From: Prinsepia uniflora
Lineage: Eukaryota > Streptophyta > Magnoliopsida > Rosales > Rosaceae
Direction: 5' to 3'
Assembly: GCA_032719365.1 (NCBI GenBank)
Contig: CM064873.1
Span: 4,498,501 to 4,562,500 of the forward strand
DNA length: 64,000 nucleotides
Below the pieces are notes generated by a model. It saw nothing but the letters and a program-made list of their open reading frames with translations, searched no databases and had not been told where the DNA came from. How positions within the stretch are numbered: the stretch's first letter is position 1; the number at the start of each line of letters is the position of its first letter. The position numbers and the translations under genes were made by a program. This document shows positions 24,167 to 35,980 of this stretch, in pieces.

Positions 24167-25463
24167 AAGGTTAGGATTGATTAGGATTGAAAACGGTAAA
24201 GAACTGGGCCAGAATAAGCTTGAACTGGTCACGCCGGTCCAAGTTGCAGGCGAACAGGACCGGACCGGTTCAGACCGGTCGACGCGAGGTAGGGGATGAC
24301 ACTGTAGCAGGCGTGTGGCTCCCACGCGCAGACACTTCAGGCGGCACATGCGGGAGAATTGAGGATGGTTCCAACATGTCAAATCATCTATTCGATGTAA
24401 CGAACATTTTGAGACTGGTTTCGAGTCGATTCGGACATCGTTTCGATAGGTTTCGAGTTGCTCGAGAGGTTTAGGTTTAGTTTTAAAAATAGTTAAAAAT
24501 ACGGGAAAATTATGGGGCTTTAGTGAGAGGTTAATTAAGTAGTTAGTAACCTTATATTACGATTTGGACAGATTTGGGAGTCCTGGTGACAGTGATTGGC
24601 TCGGGAGAGCCTATGGCACGCAAATCGAGGCGGCAGCTCGGACGGCCTGTGATTGGACCTTGTTTTCTAAATTGGTGCATGCATAAATGTTTATTATATG
24701 TTTTAAATACTTGTTTGTGATGCCATGGGTGCATTTGTATGTGGTTATGTATAAGCACGTATTTCGAGGTTTTGGCCCTATACGGTGCCTATACGGGTCT
24801 GTATGTCTTTATTGGTCTAAATGAAAAGGTTTTGGATTTCAAAAGAATAAACTCGGGTATAAGACCCATTTGGTTTGGTCTCGGTCATATGACACTATTT
24901 ACGACCTTCGGGTCTAAATCGTGGTGGCAACGGGTGCTATGTGCACAACGATCGACGATACGACGCTCGCCTCCGGATTGGGATGTGTTCCTTCCGGAGA
25001 GGTCACGATGCACGATTCGTGGTCGGGCAGCCTGGGGAGGCTCGACTTCGGAGTGCTGATGGTTCAGGATATCGATCGGTGATGAGAGTTCACCATGATC
25101 TTGTGGTGGTCGCGTCGGTTGATACGTTCACGGTGACATACCAGGATTGAGGGCGGTCCTGGTTGGATGGTTGCACACATCACTATGATCGAAGTCGTGA
25201 CTAACCCTTAGATATCGGGGCACGGTGCCCAATTGAGTCATATGTTCGAGCACGAGACCTAGTTGTTTTACACTGATGCTTTCGGGTCAGGGACCCTAGA
25301 TGGATTTCCAAGTTCATGACGGTTTATGGGAACTGGCATGAACTCTGGAAAGGTCATTTTGGTTCATCACGGTTTATGGGAACCGGCATGAACCTTTATC
25401 AGGTCATTCTGTGACAGGACTCATCCAATCCCCCCGGGATAAGTGCGGGATGACCCTGCTCCC

Positions 25464-25484
25464 GTCTGACACGAAGTGTCAGAC
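25464..25484. other. Hairpin near LTR 3' end
   Basis: GTCTGACAC and GTGTCAGAC form 9-bp arms around a 3-base loop, about 55 bp inside the LTR 3' end. Equivalent hairpins lie at about 12645-12665, 32889-32909 and 63107-63127. It may belong to the RNA 3' end (R/U5); that role is inferred. Confidence 0.6.
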
Positions 25485-26331
25485 AAGGGATATGACAGGA
25501 CCCATCCCAATCCCCTCGGGATTACCGTGGAATGTGCCCTGCTCCCGTCCAACAAGGGGTGTCGGACAAGGGATAACCAAGAGCCACTGCCCAAACGGGG
25601 CATCCAGAGTGCGCAAGGATCGATGGAGGAGGTGTACAATGTCCCAGTCTCTGCTGCAATTGCATCCGTAATCAACCTGAAGGGCATTAAAACCAAAAGC
25701 TGTGAGTGGACAAAAACCAGTAAGTTCATCAAATACATTTATAAGACATTTATGCCCTCCAATAAAAACGTATGCATGCCACGAAAACCAGTAACCAAAA
25801 CGTTTGCTCAACCGAGCCATTAGGGCCTTAGCCCAAAAAACCGTTAACCAAAAACCAAGTGTGGGAACTCAGCCCAAAACTGTGAAATACCATAACTATA
25901 CATAAACAACCATGTGGGTCACCACCCCAACACCATAAATGAACATCAATCCATTAAAATCATATAATCACAAATCCACACCGGAAAGCCATTTCATTAA
26001 TTCGTATTTTACCATTACCATCACCAGCATCCTTGATGCTAGACGTCCCTGACGTCATATCTCACGGTTTCATAAGCTACGCGTGCTGCCCGGGGGTTTC
26101 TCCGGGTCCATATATCTGACATCCCTGATGTCTGACGTCCCAGACGTCAATCATAGCAATCCTGCTCCTGAGTCATCATACGGTCCGGCTGCTCCGTATG
26201 GTGACCCTTCACAGGCAATGCACCGTGACTTCCCCAGTGTCCCAGACATCTGGAGGAGACCATCATATATCCATGTGTACAGATGGTATATGGAAAAACA
26301 GTTTTATTAACTCATTTCACAACATCACAAT

Positions 26332-26576
26332 GGGCCCTGCCCGAATTTTCCATAAAACAACACATTTCCATTTAGGGTCCCTGACCCGAAACCACATTTA
26401 TTAAATATAGGGCCCCTGACCCGAAATCATCATTTTAATCCAACTGGGCCCCATGCCCGACTTTATGAACCACTGGGTCCACGGCCCGATTTATAAACCA
26501 ACTGGGCCCGCAGCCCGATTACGTACTCAAATGGACTCCAAGTCCGAGATTTCCAAAACAAGTGGGCCTCAAGCCC
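26332..26576. repeat. Array of eight small inverted repeats with co-varying arms
   Basis: Eight units spaced 29-43 bp each have a 4-5 bp stem around a short loop and usually end in GA. Stems are GGGC/GCCC (26332, 26446, 26504, 26564), GGGTC/GACCC (26375), GGGCC/GACCC with one mismatch (26410), GGGTC/GGCCC with a G-T wobble (26475), and GGACT/AGTCC (26533). Spacer text between units is not conserved to the same degree. Related arrays occur in the other LTR subfamilies. Confidence 0.75.
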
Positions 26577-28071
26577 GAATTCATCTTTCCAATATACAAA
26601 ACCGTTTTATCATAATATTTATTTAACCACAAGCATGCAAAACCACAAATAAACCGTTAATCCCGATACACGTGAAATACGGAAAACACCTCGAAATACG
26701 TGCAACATACCCAAAATCAATACTCACAAATACCATCATAGAAATCATGTATATAAACCATATAACACATTTAAGCATGCATAGGATTTATAAAACCAAA
26801 GTCCACTCACATACCGTTTTAACAGTGTGCCTCGATACGCGTGCCACCGGGCCCTCCCGGGCCACACCACTATCACCGGACTCCCAATCCTGTCCAAATC
26901 ACATTAGAGGGTCACTAACCTCATCATTAACATCCTATCAAAGTCCGTAATTTTCTCGAATTTTTACTTATTTTTAAACTTAATTTAAAACCTTCGGACA
27001 TCCCGAACAATATCGAGACGGTGTCCGATCGACACGAAACCAATTCTAAAATGTCCGTTACATTAAATAGGACAGAAGTCATGTTGACCTCACCTCGAGA
27101 TTCGCGCCCACGCGCCGCCGTGAGTGGCTGCGCGTGAAACCCACGCGCCTGCTACAGTGTCACCATCTAACCCGTATGTCTGGTAAACGGGTCCAGTTTG
27201 CCCGCGATACGACCCGGTTCCAATCCTATCAATTCAGCCTTAATTTCATCAATTGATCATTCCATTAGCTTCGTTTTAAGTTTAATTTAAGTTCTGTAAC
27301 ATTGATTACACAAGACCTTACCTACAATTCCACGATTCGATGATGAACACCAAGAACACCCGTCCATTGTTCATCCTTCGAACCCCATCCATTTCGATCG
27401 ATATCCTTAAATTGATTCAACCAGAAGCTTCCATGGACTCCGTAAATCATTTCCCCCAACCCAATTGCTTCAATCCAGTGTTCAATCGTCACGACTCAAG
27501 CTCGATGGCCGTCACTGTTCAACAATGGAGTTCCATCGATCTCGATCGGTTTCCTTCAATTGATGAACCCAGAAGCATCGTGGGATCATGAGGAGTCATT
27601 TCCCCACAACAATTGAGTCAATCGCAGCTCCAAACTCCACGACTCATCCTCGATTTCTTCCTCTGTCACCAAGCTCGATCAGAGCCAAAATGGCACCAAT
27701 TCTTCTCGTTTTTGACGTGGATCGACTCGTCACAACCTCAGTAAGATGTTTCCAAGCTCCAATTCGATCAATCGCAGCTCAATTCGTCCAATTTGATTTT
27801 CCCTCTCAAAACTTAATCTTTCGAATTCTCAGTTCCTCCTCACTGTCAATCTCTCGTGTTTACCCAGTTGAATTCACTCTCAAATCGCTCACAAATTCAC
27901 ACTCTCAGGTTCAGCAATGGAAGAGGAATTGGTTGGGAGAGTATTGGATTTGGTTGTACACGGTTAAGGAAAATATGGAGATTAATGGAAATTAAAAGAT
28001 TAATTAATTAATTAAAACTAATTAAACATCATCATGAGGTCTCCCCCAAAAACAAGGATTCTGATTTCAAG

Positions 28072-28097
28072 GGATGAGTGACACTTGTCACTCATCC
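28072..28097. promoter_or_regulatory. LTR palindrome
   Basis: Arms GGATGAGTGACA and complement with centre CT, so it is the minus-strand form of the palindrome at 17799. It is about 520 bp from the LTR 5' end at 28609. Confidence 0.8.
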
Positions 28098-29274
28098 AGG
28101 TGTGCTGAGTCAACGGTCACTATTCAATATTATATTATTATTTTAATCCCGGTTCGTTCGGTAAACCGAGCCCCGATTCCTTGACCATAACTTCGTCATC
28201 CGAACTCCGATTTCGGCATGCCGCCTGTCATTGAATTCGTATCGACGATACCTACGTAACGGTCCTTGGCCCTCGTCCATCGGACCTCCCGGTCAAAAAG
28301 TCAACATTTGACCCAATTGACCAAAATTACCAAAATACCCCTCATCTTCCGAACATCATAACTTCCTCTACGAGTGTCGGAATCGAACGTGCCACCTGCC
28401 TATGAACTCGTGACATCCCGAACTACGTCACGGTCATCGGTCAAAGTACATTTGACCGCCCGGGTCAAAAAGTCAACATTTTGCCCACGACTAGGGCAAA
28501 ACGGTCATTTTGCACATTTTGTCCGATTTCGACCTACTAACCACCGATCAACCTCACTAATCGAGATTAATCACTAATCTAATCCCGGAATTCGGGACGG
28601 GTCGTTATAGGATATTTCCGACCTTTGCCCTCCCAGGCTATCAGAGTAAGCCAGGATCCGGAGGAGGTATGTGATATCTCGGTCACTGCTACAGTCCACA
28701 TCCGATGTCAACCTGAAGGGCAATCAAAACATTAAAAGCTGTGAGTGGACAAAACAAGAATTTATAAAAACATTTTAACGAGAAGACATTTGTACCCTTC
28801 ACTAAAAAACATGCATGCATTCGAAAACCATTTATCCTGAAAAACCATAATGAAATCAAGTACACGGGCCACTGCCCAAATCCATAAGGAAACTAACTAT
28901 ACGGGCCATTGCCCAAAACCTGTGTAAACGCACATCATACATCATATCATATATCATATTTATATCATATACACATATAATTCACACAACCAATCATGTC
29001 ACGGTTTCCAAAGCTACGTGTGTGCTACCCAGGTCTCAATCCGAGCCTTCTCAAAGTCAAGATCAATGTCCGCAGACCACTGACCCTACTCGAGGTAATA
29101 GTAATCATAGCCTTCCTGAGAGTAAGGAACCCAACTGGGGGGTGACTCCACTCAGTCGGTGCTCCGTGACTAGTTCGGGGTCCACCCAGGCCAACGACCC
29201 TCCCCGGAGGAGATAATAGAAGTAAAGGAAGGTATATGAATACATATATATAAACATAACATAAACGTTCATAC

Positions 29275-29455
29275 CCGGTTCCCTTGAACCGTCATGATCC
29301 ATAACATCCATTAACCAAGGTTCATGTCGGTTCCCATAAACCGTCATGAACCAGAATGACCTGACAAAGGTTCATGCCGGTTCCCATAAACCGTCATGAA
29401 CCACAATGACCTTTCCAGAGTTCATGCCGGTTCCCATAAACCGTCATGAACCCGG
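29275..29455 (-). repeat. Minisatellite of about 60-bp units in LTR
   Basis: Three to four units share GGTTCATGYCGGTTCCCATAA followed by ACCGTCATGAACC and a variable linker. Two units are seen in the plus-strand copies at about 25300-25406 and 51905-51985. Copy number varies between LTRs, as expected for a replication-slippage repeat. Each unit also has a partial GGTTCATG/CATGAACC inverted repeat. Confidence 0.75.
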
Positions 29456-30308
29456 AAATCCATCTAGGGTCCCTGACCCAAAATCATAAACCGTAAAATA
29501 ACTGGGTCTCGTGCCCGAACATATGACTCAACTGGGCACCGTGCCCGATATCTAAGGGTCAGTCACGACTCCGATCATAGTGATGCGTGCAACCATCCAT
29601 CCAGGACCGCCCTCAATCCTGGTATGTCGCCGTGAACGTATCAACCGACGCGACCACCACAAGATCATGGTGCACTCATCACCGATCAATATCCTGAACC
29701 ATCAGCACTCCAAAGTCGAGCCTTCCCAGGCTGCCCGACCACGAATCGTGCATCGTGACCTCTCCGGAAGGAACACATCCCAATCCGGAGGTGAGCGTTG
29801 TATCGTCGATCGCTGTGCACATATCACCCGTCGCGACCATGATTTAGACCCGAATGTCGTAAATAGTGTCATATGCCCGAGACAAAACCAAATGGGTCTC
29901 ATACCCGAGTTTATCCATTTGAAATCCAAAACCATTTCATTTAGACCAATAAAGACATACAGACCCGTATAAGCACCGTATAAGGCCGAAACCTCGAAAT
30001 ACGTGCTTATACGTAACCACATACAAATGCACCCATGGCATCATCAAAAATGTAATAAAACATATAATAAACATTTATGCATGCACCAATTTAGAAAACA
30101 AAGTCCCCTTACAGACCGTCCGAGCTGCCGCCTCGATTTACGTACCATACGGCTCTCCTGAGCCAATCCGACCTCTCCGGGTCATCCTGACCTGTCCAAA
30201 TCATATCCAAAGGTTACTACTAACCTATACAAGTCCATATTAAGAACCCTAAACTTTCCCGGAAAAGTCAACGTGTCCCGTACACGTTTCCCAAGGTGAA
30301 AAACCTCA

Positions 30309-30806
30309 ATTTGACCAACCTACCGATCTCCGATCGACCCGAAACCACCGCCATTGGATTCGGATCGTCGAAACCTTTAAAATGACACTGGGACCACTCA
30401 AAACACTGTTCACACGCGCCCCCATGCGCTGGTCAACGCAAAAGTCAATGCGTTGAAAAGTCAACGCTGACGTCAGCACTGACACCTCTGACAGTGCCAC
30501 GTATCAAGCTCCCATTAGTCCATATTCTGACATGTCAGCTGATATCCTCAATTTGAAAAGTCACAGCGTTGAAAAGTCAACGCTGACGTCAGCACTGACA
30601 CCTCAGTTTGACCAACCTAACAATCTCCGATCGACCCGAAACCACCGTCATTGGATTCGGACCGTCGAAACCTTTAAAATGACACTAGGCCCACTCAAAA
30701 CACTGTTTACACGCTGCCCCCATGCGCTGGTCAACGCTGACGTCAGCACTGACAGTGCCACGTATCAAGCTCCCATTGGTCCATATTCTGACATGTCAGC
30801 TGACAT
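30309..30806 (-). repeat. Tandem duplication inside LTR
   Basis: The segment starting at 30309 (TTGACCAACCTA, ...CATTGGATTCGGA, ...GTCAACGCTGACGTCAGCACTG, ...CATATTCTGACATGTCAG) is repeated from about 30604 with a few substitutions and a small internal deletion. The duplicated unit includes TGACGTCAGC ACGT motifs, so it doubles the number of potential bZIP sites in this LTR. Confidence 0.75.
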
Positions 30807-31599
30807 TTTCAGATCCGACATGATGACGTCATCCCTGACATGATGACATCATCAGGATGACGTCATCAGTCATCCCCGTCCTCTCGCCGGGTCGACCAGA
30901 AGCCTGCAACCGGGTCGCCGTGACCCGCGGCTTGACCCGACCGGTTCTCCCTGCTCCGGCCACCAAAACTCCTCCCGTTTGTCCCATTTTCATCCCCTCA
31001 TCCTAACCTACAATCCTATGACTTTAAAACAGAAGAAAAACATCGAAAAACCGTACCTTCAATCCAGTCATGGCGGCCGTGACTTCTCCTGCCGTTCACG
31101 GCTGTTCCAGGCCGTCCAACACCTCAAAACCAATCCTATTCATCTCCTGGGATCCCTCGAAACCTTACCCAATTAATGGAATCGAGTAAAACCCATTAAA
31201 ATCCAATTTTCAAAATTCGAATATTTCCTTACCTCACGGGTTCACTCCGCCGTGGCCTCCACCGTGGGCCACCGTCCAGCCTCTCGGTCGTCAACCCCTC
31301 ACACTCCTCACACGTCACTCTCAGCTCACACAAGCGGTGAATGGCGATGGTGTGTGGGTGTTTCGATTTTTGAAGAAAATGAAGAATATGGGGGATATGG
31401 GTTTCGGGCTTTAGGAAGAACAAAGAAGAGTGATGGCTGATGAGAGAAGTGGGATAGATTAGATGAGATGAGTGGTGAGGATTTGAGAGATTAAAAGGAA
31501 TGGATGGATAGGATTTGATGTTGGAGAGATTAATTATAAAATAATTATTATATTAATATTTAATTAAGTAGATCCACAATTTAGGGGTATTGACTAATA

Positions 31600-31625
31600 G
31601 GATGAGTGACACTTGTCACTCATCC
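31600..31625. promoter_or_regulatory. LTR palindrome
   Basis: Arms GGATGAGTGACA and complement, centre CT. It lies about 520 bp from the 5' end (32142) of the minus-strand LTR. Confidence 0.8.
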
Positions 31626-33947
31626 ATGGGACCCACTCAAAATATCTGACCCAATCAGAAAAGGCCACCTCATCATCGCCTCGAAGTATGTGCATAGTGA
31701 AATCGAACTTCCGTGACCTATAACTTCCCCATTCAAAGTCCGATTTCAGCGTGCCGCTTGTCTATGGATTCGTATCGTCCCGCTCTACGTAATGGTCCTT
31801 GGCCCTCGGCCATCGACCTCTCGGTCAAAAAGTCAACATTTGACCCCATTTATCCAAAATTACCAAATGCCCCCTAAACTTTCGAACATCATAACTTCCT
31901 CCACGAACGTCGGAATTGAACGTGCCACCTGTCTATGAACTCGTGATGTCCTAAACTACGTCACGATCATCGGGTCAAAGTCCATTTGACCGCCAGAATA
32001 AAAAGTCAACGTTTTGCCACGACTAGGGGCAAAACGGTCATTTCACATCGTTCGTCCGATTTCGCCCAACTAATCACAGATTAACCTCAATAATCGTGAT
32101 TAGTCACTAATCTAATCTAGGAATTTGGGACGGGTCGTTACATTCTGGTTCATGACGATTTATGGGAACCAGCATGAACCCTGGTTAATAGATGTTGTGG
32201 ATCATGACGGTTCAGGGGAACGGAGCATGAGTGTTTATGTTATGTATATATATGTATTCATATACCTTCCTTTACTTCTATTATCTCCTCCGGGGAGGGT
32301 CGTTGGCCTGGGTGGACCCCGGAGTAGTCACGGAGCACCGACTGAGTGGAGTCACCCCCCAGTTGGGTTCCTTACTCTCAGGAAGGCTATGATTACTATT
32401 ACCTCGGGTAGGGTCAGTGGTCTGCGGACATTGATCTAGACTTTGAGAAGACTCGGATTGAGACCTGGGTAGCACGCACGTAGCTTTGGAAACCGTGACA
32501 GAATTGGTTGTGTGAATTATATGTATATATGATGTATGCTATATGATATGATATATGATGTGTGTTTACACAGGTTTTGGGCAGTGGCCCGTACGGTTGA
32601 GTCTTTATGATTCTTTCAATCTTGGTTTTGGGCTTAGTTCCCACCTATGGTTTTTCTGGATAAATAGTTTTCGAATGCATGCATGCTTTTTAGTGAAGGG
32701 TACAAATGTCTTCTTATGAAATGTTTTTATAAACTCTTGTTTTGTCCACTCACAGTTTTTAATGTTTTGACTGCTCTTCAGGTTGACATCAGATGTGGAC
32801 TGTAGCAGAGACCGAGATATCACATACCTCCTCCGGATCCTGGCGAACTCTGATAGCCCGGGAGGGCAAAGGTCGGAAATATCCCATATCTGACACTTCG
32901 TGTCAGATGGGAGCAGGGTCATCCCGCGTTAATCCCGGGGGGATTGGGATGGGTCCTGTCATACAGAGCCCTGCTATACATCAGAGAAACACAATACTAT
33001 AACATATCCACATGAATCCATATCTAAACCATAATCACATCCACACACAATATCCATCTCAGGATCCAGAGCTCTTGGCTCAACGTCTGAGACTAATCAA
33101 TCAACGAGCATTATCACATATAATTGATCCAGATACAAATCACAATCATCACCAAAGATTTACATCATCATTACCAATAACACATATTTATATCACAAAG
33201 CAAATCCATAACTAGAATCTCGGGCTTAAGCCCTAAATATCATTCAAACGTCAATTCTCGTAAATCGTGCCATTAAGGCAACTTTCGTAAAAATTGTACA
33301 TAATTCATGTGAAAATCACCCAAAATCCAATATCACAAAATCGCATGTCATAAATCATTTCCAATTCGAAATCACGATCGAAACGGTGTTCGAAACATAG
33401 TTTAGGAAAAACCTCAAAAAATGCGTAATAAAATATTAATTAAATATTCATTAAATCACTGATATTCATATAAAAATTCCAATCACCTAAATATCATCGA
33501 AACACATAAAAACCCATTTAAACACATAAATATGCATGCATAATATTTTAATAAAAATAAATGTCCACTCACAATGCGAAATCGTTGATTAATCGTATTC
33601 CAGACGTTCCTCATTAACCTCGAGAACTATGTCTCATGTCCAGAAACATCATACAAGGTTATTAAGATTTTCCGAACCATAAAATAACCTCTTAGTACAA
33701 ACCCTAACTCCCGAGAATTTTATATTAATGTTAAAATATTAAATACACGCATCGGAATCCAAAACTACCCTGAGACGCTGTCTGATTGTCTCGAAACTTG
33801 TGTTGAAATGTTCGTAACTTCGAAAGGATGAAAAAAAACATGTTGGTCTTAAACTCAAATTCCCTAGCACGTGCCACTAGAAGTGGCTGCATGTGGAGCC
33901 CAAGAGCCTGCTACAATAAAAAACTGTTCATCATTTTCCTAAGTCAT

Positions 33948-35720
33948 TGATAGTCCTTTAATTGAACAATATTTTATATTATTTTATACCCTTTATACTT
34001 ATCCTTTAATGTTAAAATGCCAAACAATGGGAGAAAATAATATATTTTGTGAGAAATGTGCAGAATTGGATAGTGCTTGGGATTTTAAGAATTTTGGCGA
34101 AAAAATTATCTCAATCGGAGTTTTATTGAAGAAATTATGATTGAAACAAGGGTGGCCACCAAAATTTGCAAAGAAATCGGCTGGAGCCTACCGAATTCAG
34201 AAGCCTAGACCAGTAGCCCACCTGCTCAAGGCCCAAGCCTTCAATCCTTTTTTTAGCCCAAATCCATCTCCAGGCCCGCGGCCCAATCAAGCGCAAGCCC
34301 AGCCTAGATCGCGAATCAACCCGCTTCCAGCCCATCGCAACCATTCGGTGTGCGTGTACCGAAACCCGCAGTTCCTGTCAGCCGTTAGCCACTACCCAAC
34401 CTGCTCCTTTCAGAATGTGCATGCCGAAGTCCATGACCTGCTGCCTGCCACATCGATATGACCTCCTCCATGTCAGCAGATTCTTATCGAATCCAACTAC
34501 CCAGCTTAGCCAGCCTAAACCGAAGCATGCTTGCTCAGTTTTTCCAGCATTTTCAATCCAATCAACCCTAAAATTTAGCCACACTTCCATTATTCCCTTA
34601 TTTAATTTTTATTATTTATTTTATTTTTCTAATTTTGGGCCATCTCTATGAATAGAGAGACCATTCTCATTGTTGAGATCTCTCTTTCTTTTTAGACTTT
34701 TCTTTTAGATTTTTTTTAGAGTTTCTTTTGTCATTCTTTTTACACAATTTTATGTTTTCCTTAAAAAAATCTACCTAGGTAATTCCGATGCAATTCGAGA
34801 GTTTTATGTCCGAATTCCTCGTGTTGCTTCCTTCATCTTCACAAGTTTTCTGCCGTTGTTCAGTGATCCTTGTGAAAAATCATCTTTCTCTACTTAAACT
34901 CTTGTTTTTGCTATTGGTTTTATTTTATAATTCAATATATACGTTGGTATTTTCTTTCTAACATTTGTAAATGTGAATACAATCTCCATGAGTTTTACTT
35001 TCTAAATTTCATTTACTTCATACGTTTTAGTGCTTAAATTTCAATTCAATGCTAAGTGTTTATTCGCTATTTGGTGCATTTAGAATATGATTGAAGAGAT
35101 TTAATATTTGATCGATATTCGGCGCATTCAATCAACAACTTAAGGTTAATCATATTGTAAGTAATAATCTGTTGTTCGGTGCATTTATAATATGAAAAAT
35201 GTATTAAGGAAATTGAGATGATGAATGTAGGATTTCGTGATTGGTTCAATATGCGCAAATACTAGCGTGTTGGAAAAATTTGTGTTTGAAAAAAGTCCAT
35301 TGTACAAAGGTTAAAGTAGGAGTAGTTTAAATAATGTGATTGATAATTCGGATTTACATACGTAAAAATGTTAGTTTTTTCTATAAAACTAATCTATGGT
35401 TTGTAAGTCCTAATTAGCATGAGCATTCACATTTCAATTCTTAGTTTGTTAAAATGTAGTTTCGGTTACAACTTTTTAAAAAACCCCCCAATTTATTTAA
35501 TTCTTTAATTCTTTTTATTCTTTAAATTCTTTAATTCTTTTTATTCTTTAAATTCTTTAATTCTTTTATTATTTTTTTATTATTTATTATTATTTTTCAC
35601 TCACCATTATTTAATGTTCCCTAATTTCTCTAATTAAGAACAATCCTTATTTACCAATACTATATCTACACAAAAAGAGTTTAAAATTGCATATGCTTTC
35701 ATTAAGTGTTGAGTGTTACA
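33948..35720 (+). mobile_element. Diverged Athila solo LTR
   Basis: It starts TGATAG and follows the same order as the LTR at 38914-41111: TTATATTATTTTATACCC, TTTTGGCGAAAAAATTATCTC, GC-rich central part, TTTCTTTCTAACATTTGTAAATGTG, CCAATACTA. The inner end is degraded (about GTGTTACA at 35720). I found no matching target duplication (GTCAT left, TTGTG right), so the right edge is approximate. It lies inside the outermost LTR. Confidence 0.8.
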
Positions 35721-35980
35721 TTGTGGTTACTTAAATGCTTAGTTTTAGCAACATCAGCCATCATACCCGTTTTCCTGCAAAACAGGTCTTTTGCCCCGTG
35801 ACTTGACCCAACCATTTCTCACTCATTCTCCAACCTTTTTTAGTTCTATTTTGACCAACACGTTCTAATCTAGATTAGGAAAGGATATGTTCAATCAAAA
35901 CATGAAAAATCACCCTAATATCTGCTCTACCAGTCGAAGAATCCACGACCCAGTTGCACCCGTGCTGTCTGGGCAATCAC

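Larger units (their letters stand above)
25493..28609 (-). mobile_element. Minus-strand solo LTR, target duplication GGATA
   Basis: It begins TGACAGGACCC and ends GGGTCGTTATA (one substitution from the usual TTACA). Perfect duplications GGATA lie at 25488-25492 and 28610-28614. It is 3117 bp, the deepest layer on this branch. It carries the covarying hairpin array at 26332-26576, and CREs and a palindrome at 28072-28097. Confidence 0.92.
25412..32142 (-). mobile_element. Nested minus-strand solo LTR, target duplication TTCTG
   Basis: It begins TGACAGGACTCATCC and ends GGGACGGGTCGTTACA. Perfect duplications TTCTG lie at 25407-25411 and 32143-32147. It is split near its 3' end by the LTR at 25493-28609, leaving about 3.6 kb. 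The extra length over relatives comes partly from an internal tandem duplication (30309-30806) and a roughly 60-bp minisatellite (29275-29455). Confidence 0.92.
17284..32961 (+). mobile_element. Nested plus-strand solo LTR, target duplication TACAG
   Basis: It starts TGTAACGACCCGTCCC and ends GGGATGGGTCCTGTCA. Perfect duplications TACAG lie at 17279-17283 and 32962-32966. It is split by two inserts (18297-24166 and 25412-32142). The remaining parts add up to about 3.07 kb and match the order of the copy at 46753-52770, including the GAACCGTCATGAACC-type repeats around 25300-25406 and 32143-32215 and the 3' hairpin near 32889-32909. Confidence 0.93.

Noticed and set aside
34141..34651. Plus-strand frames of 78-106 codons
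   Set aside because: Located in the diverged Athila solo LTR; no recognisable domain.
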